Source of the DNA: a virus
Virus record (IMG/VR): IMGVR_UViG_3300024346_000400
Coordinates: 1 to 27,784 of that record
Strand: one strand, 5' to 3'
Length of the DNA: 27,784 nt
In this document: piece after piece, positions 15,446-21,330 of the stretch
Layout: the number at the start of each line of letters is the position of its first letter
Position numbering within the stretch: position 1 is the first letter of the stretch
The notes under the pieces: model-generated
Told to the model about the DNA's origin: nothing
The model's input: the letters and a program-made list of their open reading frames with translations, nothing else
Databases searched by the model: none
Position numbers and translations under genes: made by a program

Positions 15446-16197
15446 TTAGTGTAATTATACCTACATACAAATCACCAGAAGTACTTGATGTTTGTTTAAG
15501 ATCAGCTATCATCGGTCAGAAGCTAAATAATCAAATTATAGTAGTAGTAGATGGGTTTTACGAGGTTAATAAAGAGATTCTTAATAAGTATGAAGACTCT
15601 ATTGAGATTCTAGTTTTAGAAGAGAATGTTGGGCTTTGTAGAGCAACTAATTTAGGAGTTTACAATGCTAAGTTTGATAAGATCTTAATTGTAAATGATG
15701 ATAATGTGTTTCCGGAAGCATGGGATCAAGTGTTACTTGAAGAATATAAACCCGGATATGTACTAACTCCAAATCAAATTGAACCTACTCCCTCTATATT
15801 TAGACAATTCAACATTAAGGATTTAGGTAAAGACCCTAAAACGTTCAACATAAATGATTTTTGGGAATATGAATTTGAAGTTACTGAAGATAAGATAGAA
15901 GAAACAGGATCTACTTTACCCATTTTTATGAATAAGTATGATTACATAAGATTAGGTGGATGGGATGAAAATTATGAAGCGGGGATGGTAGCTGATTGGG
16001 ATTTTTTCCTAAAATGTACTCTATCAGATTTAAAAATGATTAGAACATACAATTGTCATTTTTACCATTTTGCTTCAATTTCAACTAATGGTGAAAAAAG
16101 ACAGCAGGCAGAACAAAAAGGACATGAATATGCAAAATACAAATGGAATAGTAATATTTATTCCCATCCCGAAAATAATTTAAAATTTATATTATGA
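15442..16197 (+). CDS. GT-A glycosyltransferase, family 2
   Basis: MISVIIPTYKSPEVLDVCLR (1-20) is the standard GT2 start. IIVVVDG (32-38) and NVGLCRATNLGV (62-73) follow, then the DD metal pair in VNDDNVF (D86, D87). Further on GGWDENYEAGMVADWDFFLK is the GG(W/F)de...eDwDf acceptor and catalytic segment. The start at 15442 overlaps the previous stop (ATGA) and begins exactly at the family start; an in-frame ATG at 15409 would add 11 residues unlike the family. It is the last transferase of the island. Confidence 0.88.
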   Translation: MISVIIPTYKSPEVLDVCLRSAIIGQKLNNQIIVVVDGFYEVNKEILNKYEDSIEILVLEENVGLCRATNLGVYNAKFDKILIVNDDNVFPEAWDQVLLEEYKPGYVLTPNQIEPTPSIFRQFNIKDLGKDPKTFNINDFWEYEFEVTEDKIEETGSTLPIFMNKYDYIRLGGWDENYEAGMVADWDFFLKCTLSDLKMIRTYNCHFYHFASISTNGEKRQQAEQKGHEYAKYKWNSNIYSHPENNLKFIL

Positions 16198-16352
16198 TAT
16201 TTAAGTTTTATAGCAGAATCGATAAAGACCAAGAAACAATTGGTCGTATAGTTACAACCTCAAGGTTACAAGCAGCTAAATTGTTTGCCGAACGTAAACA
16301 ATTACCTTTAAAAGAATTCTTAAAAGTATTTGGTGTAACAACTATCCTATGA
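16194..16352 (+). CDS. Small phage protein, 52 aa
   Basis: This short reading frame overlaps the previous stop and the next start by four bases each (ATGA at both ends), which strongly supports its being translated. It reads MIFKFYSRIDKDQ, then TTSRLQAAKLFAERKQLP and LKEFLKVFGV. The pattern, a beta hairpin followed by a helix with AAxxFAxxKxLPL, resembles small conserved proteins of T4-like phages as far as I recall. No function is recognised. Confidence 0.72.
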   Translation: MIFKFYSRIDKDQETIGRIVTTSRLQAAKLFAERKQLPLKEFLKVFGVTTIL

Positions 16353-16726
16353 AAAATTTTGGTAAAAATTTAAAAGTTCAACCTAAAAAACGGGTAATGA
16401 ACGAAAAAGATACGTTTATTGACCTTATCGATATTTTTGATAATTGTAATATGCGTACTGAAGAATTTGAAGGTAGTTTTATGTTTAATATTTCATCTTA
16501 TGATGAGCCATTTTATATAATGATAGAAAATTTATTTTTGCTACATTACGGTGAATGGAAAACAGATATTATTCTATGGTGGATTTATGATAGATTTGAT
16601 GAGGAAGGTAATATATCACCTATTGAATTTAATGACCATGATACAGAATCACAAGAACAAGTATTAGTAGAAACCCCAGAACAACTTTGGAATTTTTTAA
16701 AACGACTTGATAAATTAAAAAAATAA
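16349..16726 (+). CDS. Conserved hypothetical phage protein, 125 aa
   Basis: An acidic, aromatic-rich protein. Residues about 20-60 contain DTFIDLIDIFDNCNM and FMFNISSYDEPFYIMIENLF. WKTDIILWWIYDRFDEEG (70-87) is the most family-like segment, and the C-terminus TPEQLWNFLKRLDKLKK is a helix with a typical LW pair. Similar proteins occur in T4-like phages, in my recollection, without a known role. It overlaps the small upstream gene by 4 nt. Confidence 0.75.
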   Translation: MKNFGKNLKVQPKKRVMNEKDTFIDLIDIFDNCNMRTEEFEGSFMFNISSYDEPFYIMIENLFLLHYGEWKTDIILWWIYDRFDEEGNISPIEFNDHDTESQEQVLVETPEQLWNFLKRLDKLKK

Positions 16727-16729
16727 AAT

Positions 16730-17035
16730 ATGGTTATAAGACATTGTACAGGGTGTGGAGAGCAAATCCACCCCAAACGTTTAGAAATTATGCCTACAAC
16801 AACTCGTTGTGTTGCTTGTTCAACAGTACAGAAAAAGGGAGCAGTAACAGTAATGAAGGGAACAGGTGATCATACTTGGGTAGAAACAATTCATTTAGAA
16901 CATGATGAATTTAAAAAGTATATGGAGGCAGAAAACAAGTTACGTAAAAACGGAACAGTATTGTTAGAAGATCCTGAAACATCTACAGATATTCCTTTTG
17001 GATTCAGCGAAACTAAAATAGAAAAAGATGCCTAA
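16730..17035 (+). CDS. DksA/TraR-type C4 zinc-finger protein, 101 aa
   Basis: CTGCGEQIHPKRLEIMPTTT (6-25) followed by RCVAC contains C6, C9, C27 and C30, matching the C..CG..I...RL...P....C..C finger of DksA/TraR proteins, which act in the RNA polymerase secondary channel. Here the finger is at the N-terminus and the DksA coiled coil with its acidic tip is absent, so the polymerase-binding mode of DksA is unlikely to be kept. The remainder, including VETIHLEHDEFKKYMEAENK, is of unknown function. It overlaps the next gene by 8 nt. Confidence 0.8.
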   Translation: MVIRHCTGCGEQIHPKRLEIMPTTTRCVACSTVQKKGAVTVMKGTGDHTWVETIHLEHDEFKKYMEAENKLRKNGTVLLEDPETSTDIPFGFSETKIEKDA

Positions 17036-17669
17036 AGCAAAACCACTATCCAAAGAAATGATAGTGGCGGCAATGAATAAAACTAAGTCTAACAAAGCCG
17101 CCGCTCGTTACTTGAATGTATCCTACATTCACTTTAAAAAATGGGCTAAACTTTACAATGATATCCAAACGGGTGAAGTATTGTTTGATAAGCATAAAAA
17201 CCAATCAGGTAAAGGTATACCTAAATTTTTAAGCAATGGTAACCCAAGAAAAGATTTTGCTTTATTAGATTTAATTGAAGGTAGAATCGACCCATCCTCA
17301 TTCAACCCAGCTAAAATTAAGTATCGCTTAATTCAAGAGGGTTATATACAAGAGGAATGTACATCGTGTGGTTTTCATGAACGTAGGGTATTAGACTATA
17401 AAATGCCCTTAATAATGAATTTTAAAGATGGTAATAAACAACATTATCGACTTGAAAATATTCAATTATTATGTTACAACTGTTATTATCTTCAGATTGG
17501 GGATTTATTTACAGGTAAACAACTTGAGGGAATGGAAGACCACGTATCTAAAAATGAATCTAAAGTTGATTGGGAGGTAGATGATTATACTGCTCAACGA
17601 TTAAAGGAATTAGGATTATATGATTCTAAACCAGTTGATGATGGAAGTGAATATATTTCTCGTTTTTAA
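17028..17669 (+). CDS. HTH protein with degenerate HNH/zinc domain, 213 aa
   Basis: Residues about 10-42 form a Fis/HTH_8-like helix-turn-helix (NKTKSNKAAARYLNVSYIHF, then KKWAKLY). A second domain has C111/C114 and C149/C152 around MPLIMNFKDGNKQHYRLENI, QLLCYNCYY. This is the HNH frame (CxxC ... H-H-x-D-G-N ... N ... LCxNC), but the His residues before the DGN are replaced (LIMNFKDGN). Zinc binding should remain while nuclease chemistry is doubtful, so a DNA-binding or regulatory role is more likely than a homing nuclease. A perfect 8-bp hairpin (17043-17050 with 17060-17067) lies just after the start codon. Confidence 0.8.
   Translation: MPKAKPLSKEMIVAAMNKTKSNKAAARYLNVSYIHFKKWAKLYNDIQTGEVLFDKHKNQSGKGIPKFLSNGNPRKDFALLDLIEGRIDPSSFNPAKIKYRLIQEGYIQEECTSCGFHERRVLDYKMPLIMNFKDGNKQHYRLENIQLLCYNCYYLQIGDLFTGKQLEGMEDHVSKNESKVDWEVDDYTAQRLKELGLYDSKPVDDGSEYISRF
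17043..17067 (+). promoter_or_regulatory. Start-proximal hairpin in the HTH/HNH gene
   Basis: CCACTATC and GATAGTGG pair perfectly over 8 bp around a 9-nt loop, beginning 15 nt after the A of the start codon at 17028. A stem at this place can slow initiation or serve as a binding site for the encoded protein. This is inferred from position only. Confidence 0.35.
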
Positions 17670-17678
17670 TATTTATAA
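17667..17678 (+). repeat. Intergenic 12-mer TAATATTTATAA, copy 2
   Basis: Begins with the stop codon of the HTH/HNH gene and ends 2 nt before the start at 17681. It is identical to the copies at 606 and 20758. Confidence 0.45.
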
Positions 17679-17680
17679 GC

Positions 17681-17866
17681 ATGGTTAAAAAAATACCATT
17701 GCTAAAAAAGAGTAAGCACAAAAAACATGATGCTATTGTAAACGATTTTGAAAATCAAAAAAACAAACATCTTGAAAAACTTGCCACAAAGAGTTTGGTT
17801 GAGCAAGAGAAACTTAGTAAATTAAAGGAAAAGAACATTAAAACAGATTTTTTTAAATTATTTTAA
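17681..17866 (+). CDS. Small lysine-rich helical protein, 61 aa
   Basis: The protein opens MVKKIPLLKKSKHKKHDAIV and continues with a long charged helix (ENQKNKHLEKLATKSLVEQE, KLSKLKEKN) that may form a coiled coil. There are no cysteines or membrane segments. The strong positive charge suggests nucleic-acid or protein binding; no family is recognised. The spacing to both neighbours is short, so it is probably cotranscribed. Confidence 0.65.
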   Translation: MVKKIPLLKKSKHKKHDAIVNDFENQKNKHLEKLATKSLVEQEKLSKLKEKNIKTDFFKLF

Positions 17867-17869
17867 ACC

Positions 17870-18202
17870 ATGGTAGCAGAAATCACAGTAAACAATTCAG
17901 ACGAATTTCAAGAGTTAGTAGACCAAAAAGATTTTAGAATATCTAAAGCAATTGTAGAGGGTATTTTAGATAATGTTAATTCAAAGAAAAAATACGTACA
18001 TGTTTTATCTGTCACTTGTCTTGAAGACGATCAGATATATGATATTACAGTCGAACGTAAACACTTTGCTGAAACATTAGAGGAAAATTTACCTTACTAC
18101 ATTAGAGAAGAACAATATGAGGATTGTCGACGTATTGTAAGCACAATTAATGAGTTAAAAAATCCTATTGTTAAACAAAGAGGTAGACCAAAAAAATCTT
18201 AA
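17870..18202 (+). CDS. Hypothetical phage protein with C-terminal AT-hook-like tail, 110 aa
   Basis: The N-terminal 95 residues (EITVNNSDEFQELVDQKDFR, AIVEGILDN, KKKYVHVLSVTCLEDDQIYD, ITVERKHFAETLEEN) look like a small alpha/beta domain. The protein ends VKQRGRPKKS, where RGRPKK matches the GRP core of an AT-hook that inserts in the minor groove of AT-rich DNA. A similar RRGRP occurs near the N-terminus of the protein at 20335. A DNA-binding role is plausible; otherwise the function is unknown. Confidence 0.7.
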   Translation: MVAEITVNNSDEFQELVDQKDFRISKAIVEGILDNVNSKKKYVHVLSVTCLEDDQIYDITVERKHFAETLEENLPYYIREEQYEDCRRIVSTINELKNPIVKQRGRPKKS

Positions 18203-18208
18203 TTTAAC

Positions 18209-18239
18209 GTGGCAAGTCAAAATCTTGTCATTATATTTC
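18209..18239 (+). promoter_or_regulatory. Bacteroidota-type promoter with overlapping hairpin
   Basis: GTGG (18209-18212) and TATATTTC (18232-18239) show the same 23-nt spacing as the other sites of this class; the gene start at 18257 is 25 nt after the TATATT start. A 7-bp stem with one G-U pair (18210-18216 with 18224-18230), followed by a T-rich stretch, overlaps the spacer and could also act as a weak terminator of the upstream operon. Confidence 0.5.
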
Positions 18240-18256
18240 ACTCAAAAATAAATGTT

Positions 18257-18559
18257 ATGAAAAATTTAATCACAGAAGAGTTTAAGACAAAATTTAAAGC
18301 AGGATTTGCTCGCTTTATGAACATTACAATTGTAGCATCAACTTTGATTGCTGGTTTTGGTTTAGGTTATTACTTTAATGAATTAAAAATGAAACCTAAA
18401 GCTGTTAATGAAACTATCCTAAATAAAGAAGTTAGGATTGCTATTGACAGTGAAAATAAGCTTATTGTTATGGATAGAAAAACTGGCCAGTATGTTATTT
18501 ATAGTGATTCTGTTGGTAAAGCTATCTTTAACATGTATGCTACTAAAATAGCTCAATAA
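18257..18559 (+). CDS. Single-pass membrane protein, 100 aa
   Basis: The ATG at 18257 follows the leader AATAAATGTTATG, related to the leaders of five nearby genes; a GTG at 18209 in the same frame lies within the promoter and is rejected. A basic amphipathic N-terminus (KTKFKAGFARF) precedes a membrane segment at about 21-40 (MNITIVASTLIAGFGLGYYF). The following soluble part (RIAIDSENKLIVMDRKTGQY, VIYSDSVGKAIFNMYATKIAQ) is probably periplasmic. It overlaps the transglycosylase gene by one base, so a role in lysis or cell-wall access is plausible. No spanin lipobox is seen. Confidence 0.72.
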   Translation: MKNLITEEFKTKFKAGFARFMNITIVASTLIAGFGLGYYFNELKMKPKAVNETILNKEVRIAIDSENKLIVMDRKTGQYVIYSDSVGKAIFNMYATKIAQ

Positions 18560-19098
18560 TGAATATGTTCGCTAAACTAAAAAGTTGGTATTTCATGATT
18601 ATCTTAGGTATTATGGTACTTATGTACCTTAATCTTAATAGAAGGATTGATGATTTTGAAAACAAATTAGATTTAGCAGCTGGAACTACATCACTCCAAA
18701 TGTATGAATCAATTGAACATTGGAGTGATAGTTTTGGTATTCCAAAACATATTGCTTATAACGTAGCTTATTTAGAAACACGTTATCAAGGTCCGTTTGA
18801 TTTTGATTATAACCATAAACAAACGTCGTCTGCTGGTGCTGTGGGACCTATGCAAATCATTACGAGGTGGGCGCAACCATACGTTAGAAAACGCGTTACT
18901 GCCAAAGAATTACGTAATAATATCGATTTGAATGTTATGATTAGTATGAAAATGCTTCGTAAATGGTATTCAATTCATCACGATTGGACATTAGCTTGTG
19001 GTGCTTATAATTCAGGCCAACCAATTAGAAACGCATATGCTGTTTATGCTACAACTAATAAAGATTATAAAGAAAAGTGGGATCGAATCTATGAATAA
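18559..19098 (+). CDS. Membrane-anchored lytic transglycosylase (SLT fold)
   Basis: This 179-residue protein would cleave the glycan strands of peptidoglycan between N-acetylmuramic acid and N-acetylglucosamine. An uncleaved signal anchor is predicted at about residues 10-26 (WYFMIILGIMVLMYLNL). The SLT domain follows: AYNVAYLETRY (67-76 region) supplies the catalytic Glu E73, SSAGAVGPMQI (90-100) is the motif II loop, and ACGAYNSGQ (146-154) is motif III. All three motifs are intact. Anchoring in the inner membrane with the domain in the periplasm fits a signal-arrest endolysin or a DNA-entry function. It is paired with the membrane protein at 18257. Confidence 0.88.
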   Translation: MNMFAKLKSWYFMIILGIMVLMYLNLNRRIDDFENKLDLAAGTTSLQMYESIEHWSDSFGIPKHIAYNVAYLETRYQGPFDFDYNHKQTSSAGAVGPMQIITRWAQPYVRKRVTAKELRNNIDLNVMISMKMLRKWYSIHHDWTLACGAYNSGQPIRNAYAVYATTNKDYKEKWDRIYE

Positions 19099-19119
19099 GT
19101 TGCCGTATGTATTGGCATC

Positions 19120-19275
19120 ATGGCAGCAGCAAAATCTAAAAAAACAACAGTAAGTGCATCATCACTTTACAAAGCAAAACCTAAAAAATCAAGAAAAGGT
19201 ATCGTAGCTAAAACAAAAACAAGTAAAACAAAAACATCTAAGTTATATAAAAAATTATCAGTAGGACAAGGTTAA
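19120..19275 (+). CDS. Small highly basic Lys/Ser/Thr-rich protein, 51 aa
   Basis: The reading frame begins MAAAKSKKTTVSASSLYKAK and contains KPKKSRKGIVAKTKTSKTKT, ending KLYKKLSVGQG. Lysine, serine and threonine make up most of it and there are almost no acidic residues. Such composition is typical of histone-tail-like or DNA-condensing proteins; it may bind phage or host DNA, or RNA. It begins 21 nt after the transglycosylase stop and is followed by another tiny gene 7 nt downstream. The function is inferred from composition alone. Confidence 0.65.
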   Translation: MAAAKSKKTTVSASSLYKAKPKKSRKGIVAKTKTSKTKTSKLYKKLSVGQG

Positions 19276-19282
19276 AACATTT

Positions 19283-19405
19283 ATGAGCAAAACAAGTAAC
19301 AATCAAAAGTTAGCAGTTCTAAAAATTTGGTTAGAAGAACAAAAACGCAAAGGAAGAATCAAAAAACAACCAGCTTGGTTAAAAGAAATATTGAATGAAG
19401 ATTGA
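19283..19405 (+). CDS. Tiny basic protein, 40 aa
   Basis: It opens MSKTSNNQKLAVLKIWLEEQ, continues KRKGRIKKQPAWLKEILNED, and appears to be two short helices with a basic linker. Support for translation is the tight packing: it starts 7 nt after one gene and overlaps the next by 11 nt. No family is recognised. Confidence 0.55.
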   Translation: MSKTSNNQKLAVLKIWLEEQKRKGRIKKQPAWLKEILNED

Positions 19406-19583
19406 TGGAGGTGCTCTAGAATTTTTTCAAACTATACCTGATGATATGCTTACACAAATAGCATTACATGATAGGGATTCTTTAGAAAGATTATGTGTAG
19501 CACTTACATTAGACGTTCAACTTATAATTGAGGAAGCCGAGCGAAAAAATTCAAAGAAAAAGAAGAAAAACTTGGCTTCCTGA
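19395..19583 (+). CDS. Small hypothetical protein, 62 aa
   Basis: An acidic helical N-terminal part (GALEFFQTIPDDMLTQIALH, DRDSLERLCVALTLDVQLII) is followed by a basic tail (AERKNSKKKKKNLAS). The last 12 bases of the gene overlap the upstream element of the next promoter at 19572. No known family is recognised. Confidence 0.6.
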   Translation: MKIDGGALEFFQTIPDDMLTQIALHDRDSLERLCVALTLDVQLIIEEAERKNSKKKKKNLAS

Positions 19584-19604
19584 ATTCCTGTTCGTATATT
19601 CACG
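19572..19604 (+). promoter_or_regulatory. Bacteroidota-type promoter, class representative
   Basis: TTGGC begins at 19572 and TTCGTATATTCACG spans 19591-19604; TTG and TATATT starts are 23 nt apart. The start codon at 19619 lies 15 nt after the motif, behind the leader AATAAAGGTTATGG. Two other sites, at 20285 and 22223, share the 14-base core exactly. Confidence 0.72.
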
Positions 19605-19618
19605 TCATAATAAAGGTT

Positions 19619-20068
19619 ATGGCATTACACAGAATAATTCAAACACACAAAGTAAATATTTTAGATCAAGAAATTACCTATACTAATAAATTTCTTAAGT
19701 ATTCTGAAACTACATCTTATGGTTTTAAACCATCTAAAAGTATTATTAGTAATGGTGTTTATGTATTTAAATACACTTATGAACATCATTCATTACCTCC
19801 AACATTAGTTGTTTTATCAGGTCAAAAGTATATTGTACCTACTTGGCAGAAAGTACATTCACAAACCACATTAGCTGATATTGAGTGGATTAAACCAGTT
19901 AAAATAGAGGTTCCAGTTGAGAAAAACACTTGGACATTTGAATCATCAAGCGATCCAGGACATTTTTATACAGTTAAACAATCAGGTTTTAAATACAGTT
20001 GTAACTGTCCTGGTGTTTGGAGATCTAAAGAACGTAAATGTAAACATATTAAACAATTAACAAAATGA
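19619..20068 (+). CDS. SWIM-type zinc-finger protein, 149 aa
   Basis: The C-terminal segment FYTVKQSGFKYSCNCPGVWR, SKERKCKHIKQL has the SWIM pattern CxC-x10-CxH with C128, C130, C141 and H143. SWIM fingers bind DNA or proteins and occur in transposases, bacterial SNF2 helicases and phage accessory proteins. The first 100 residues are mostly beta strands (GFKPSKSIISNGVYVFKYTY, TLVVLSGQKYIVPTWQKV) of unknown fold. It is the first gene behind a strong promoter-like site and overlaps the next gene by 4 nt. It may be an early host-takeover protein, which is inference from its promoter. Confidence 0.82.
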   Translation: MALHRIIQTHKVNILDQEITYTNKFLKYSETTSYGFKPSKSIISNGVYVFKYTYEHHSLPPTLVVLSGQKYIVPTWQKVHSQTTLADIEWIKPVKIEVPVEKNTWTFESSSDPGHFYTVKQSGFKYSCNCPGVWRSKERKCKHIKQLTK

Positions 20069-20283
20069 TAACAAGTAAACGTCCTAAAAAAACTAAAATC
20101 GAAATCGATTTGTTGGGTCCTGAAGGTAATGCTTTTGCTTTACTAGGTATTGCTAAGGATTTATGTCACAAAACAGGTATTGAATGGGAACCTGTTAAAA
20201 ATGAAATGACAAGTAGTGATTATGAAAATCTAATCAATGTTTTAGACAGACATTTTGGTGATATCATAGTCATGTATCGGTAA
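20065..20283 (+). CDS. Small conserved phage protein, 72 aa
   Basis: The block KTKIEIDLLGPEGNAFALLG, IAKDLCHKTGI followed by NEMTSSDYENLINVLDRHFG is a recurrent pattern among small phage proteins as I recall; its function is not known. It has an alpha/beta arrangement with no metal-binding motif. It is translationally coupled to the SWIM gene through an ATGA overlap. Confidence 0.72.
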   Translation: MITSKRPKKTKIEIDLLGPEGNAFALLGIAKDLCHKTGIEWEPVKNEMTSSDYENLINVLDRHFGDIIVMYR

Positions 20284-20284
20284 T

Positions 20285-20317
20285 TTGGCTTTTTAAAATA
20301 TTATTCGTATATTCACG
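20285..20317 (+). promoter_or_regulatory. Bacteroidota-type promoter
   Basis: TTTGGC (TTG at 20285) and TTCGTATATTCACG (20304-20317) are spaced exactly as at 19572. The downstream leader AATAAAGGTTATGG places the start codon at 20335. Confidence 0.72.
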
Positions 20318-20334
20318 GAATGGAAATAAAGGTT

Positions 20335-20760
20335 ATGGAAAAAACAGAACGTAGAGGTAGACCAGCAGAGTCACCATCAGTATTATTAGACAAGTTTGAA
20401 AGAATATTTCATGAAGTGCCTACTAAACCTGAATTAGGTTGGAAAATGACTTGGCATTATGATATAAATAAAACCGCTAATGGTCCTTATAAAACCGAAG
20501 TAACTTATCCTAAAGGTTATAAACACGATAAGGTTAAAGCCGAAAAAGGTAAAGCATATAATAACCAACCAGTAGTAATGGTGTTCAAATCATCTGAACG
20601 TTCAAATGCTAAATTCAAAATTAAAGTATGGAATAATGAAAATATTGATTACATTATTACAGCTCCAACACTACCAGGTGTTCCTGATAATGCTATTATT
20701 TTAGAAATCGGTGTAGGTGAAAGTTTTATTGATTCTTTTAAATCTAAATACAATTTGTAA
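20335..20760 (+). CDS. Hypothetical protein with N-terminal AT-hook-like motif, 141 aa
   Basis: The start at 20335 is chosen because the 14-base leader AATAAAGGTTATGG, shared with two other genes, ends there; an in-frame ATG at 20320 would add five residues and lies only 3 nt behind the promoter motif. The protein begins MEKTERRGRPAESPSVLLDK, with RRGRP resembling an AT-hook. The rest appears to be mainly beta structure (WKMTWHYDINKTANGPYKTE, VVMVFKSSERSNAKFKIKVW). No family is recognised. Confidence 0.7.
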   Translation: MEKTERRGRPAESPSVLLDKFERIFHEVPTKPELGWKMTWHYDINKTANGPYKTEVTYPKGYKHDKVKAEKGKAYNNQPVVMVFKSSERSNAKFKIKVWNNENIDYIITAPTLPGVPDNAIILEIGVGESFIDSFKSKYNL

Positions 20761-20769
20761 TATTTATAA
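20758..20769 (+). repeat. Intergenic 12-mer TAATATTTATAA, copy 3
   Basis: Begins with the stop codon of the preceding gene and ends 10 nt before the start at 20780; identical to the copies at 606 and 17667. A TATAAATTATG follows. Confidence 0.45.
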
Positions 20770-20779
20770 CATATAAATT

Positions 20780-21325
20780 ATGGGAACAAGAGCACTTATT
20801 GGATATCTAGACACAGATCAATCCCCAGCTAAATTAACTTCAACATACAATCATTACGATGGTTATCCTTCAAACTTAGGTAAAGGTTTAGAGTCATTCT
20901 ATGATAGTGATGCTAAAGCAGAAGAAATCTCAAACGCAGGATACATCAGTTACCTAGATCCAGAAACAGGTGAAATCGAGGCAGCAAACCAACAAAAACC
21001 TTATGTAACTACATTACCAGATAATTTCAATGAAGCTATGATGGAAATAGCATCTCAAATTGATAGAATAGGTGGTGATTATGGTTATATTTGGGATAAT
21101 GAAAATGAGGAATGGATTACTGTTAAAAATGAAGGCATCAGAAGTATGGCTGAGGATTTAGAAATGAATTTGGCTCATTTGAAAGATAAATTCGCTATGA
21201 TGCCTGAACGTCCTGATCAAACTATGGAGGCTTATCACATTGGTAATGATAATGAAATGATTTCTAAAGAATTAGAAGAGGAATTTGTTCGCCAAATGAA
21301 ATATAAAGCAGGAATTATAAAATAA
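20780..21325 (+). CDS. Conserved phage protein with GTR-(x)-IG ... HYDGYPS motif, 181 aa
   Basis: The N-terminus MGTRALIGYLDTDQ followed by TYNHYDGYPSNLGKGLESFY (22-41) is a recurring signature in phage and plasmid hypothetical proteins, in which a GTR start precedes an H-x-DGYPS segment. The biochemical role is unknown. Later parts are acidic and helical (FNEAMMEIASQIDRIGGDYG). The short spacing to the next gene (5 nt) implies cotranscription. Confidence 0.78.
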   Translation: MGTRALIGYLDTDQSPAKLTSTYNHYDGYPSNLGKGLESFYDSDAKAEEISNAGYISYLDPETGEIEAANQQKPYVTTLPDNFNEAMMEIASQIDRIGGDYGYIWDNENEEWITVKNEGIRSMAEDLEMNLAHLKDKFAMMPERPDQTMEAYHIGNDNEMISKELEEEFVRQMKYKAGIIK

Positions 21326-21330
21326 ATAAA

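Noticed and set aside
19091-19153. 20-residue frame starting at the 3' end of the transglycosylase gene
   Set aside because: It largely overlaps the better supported 51-residue basic protein in another frame and has no leader.
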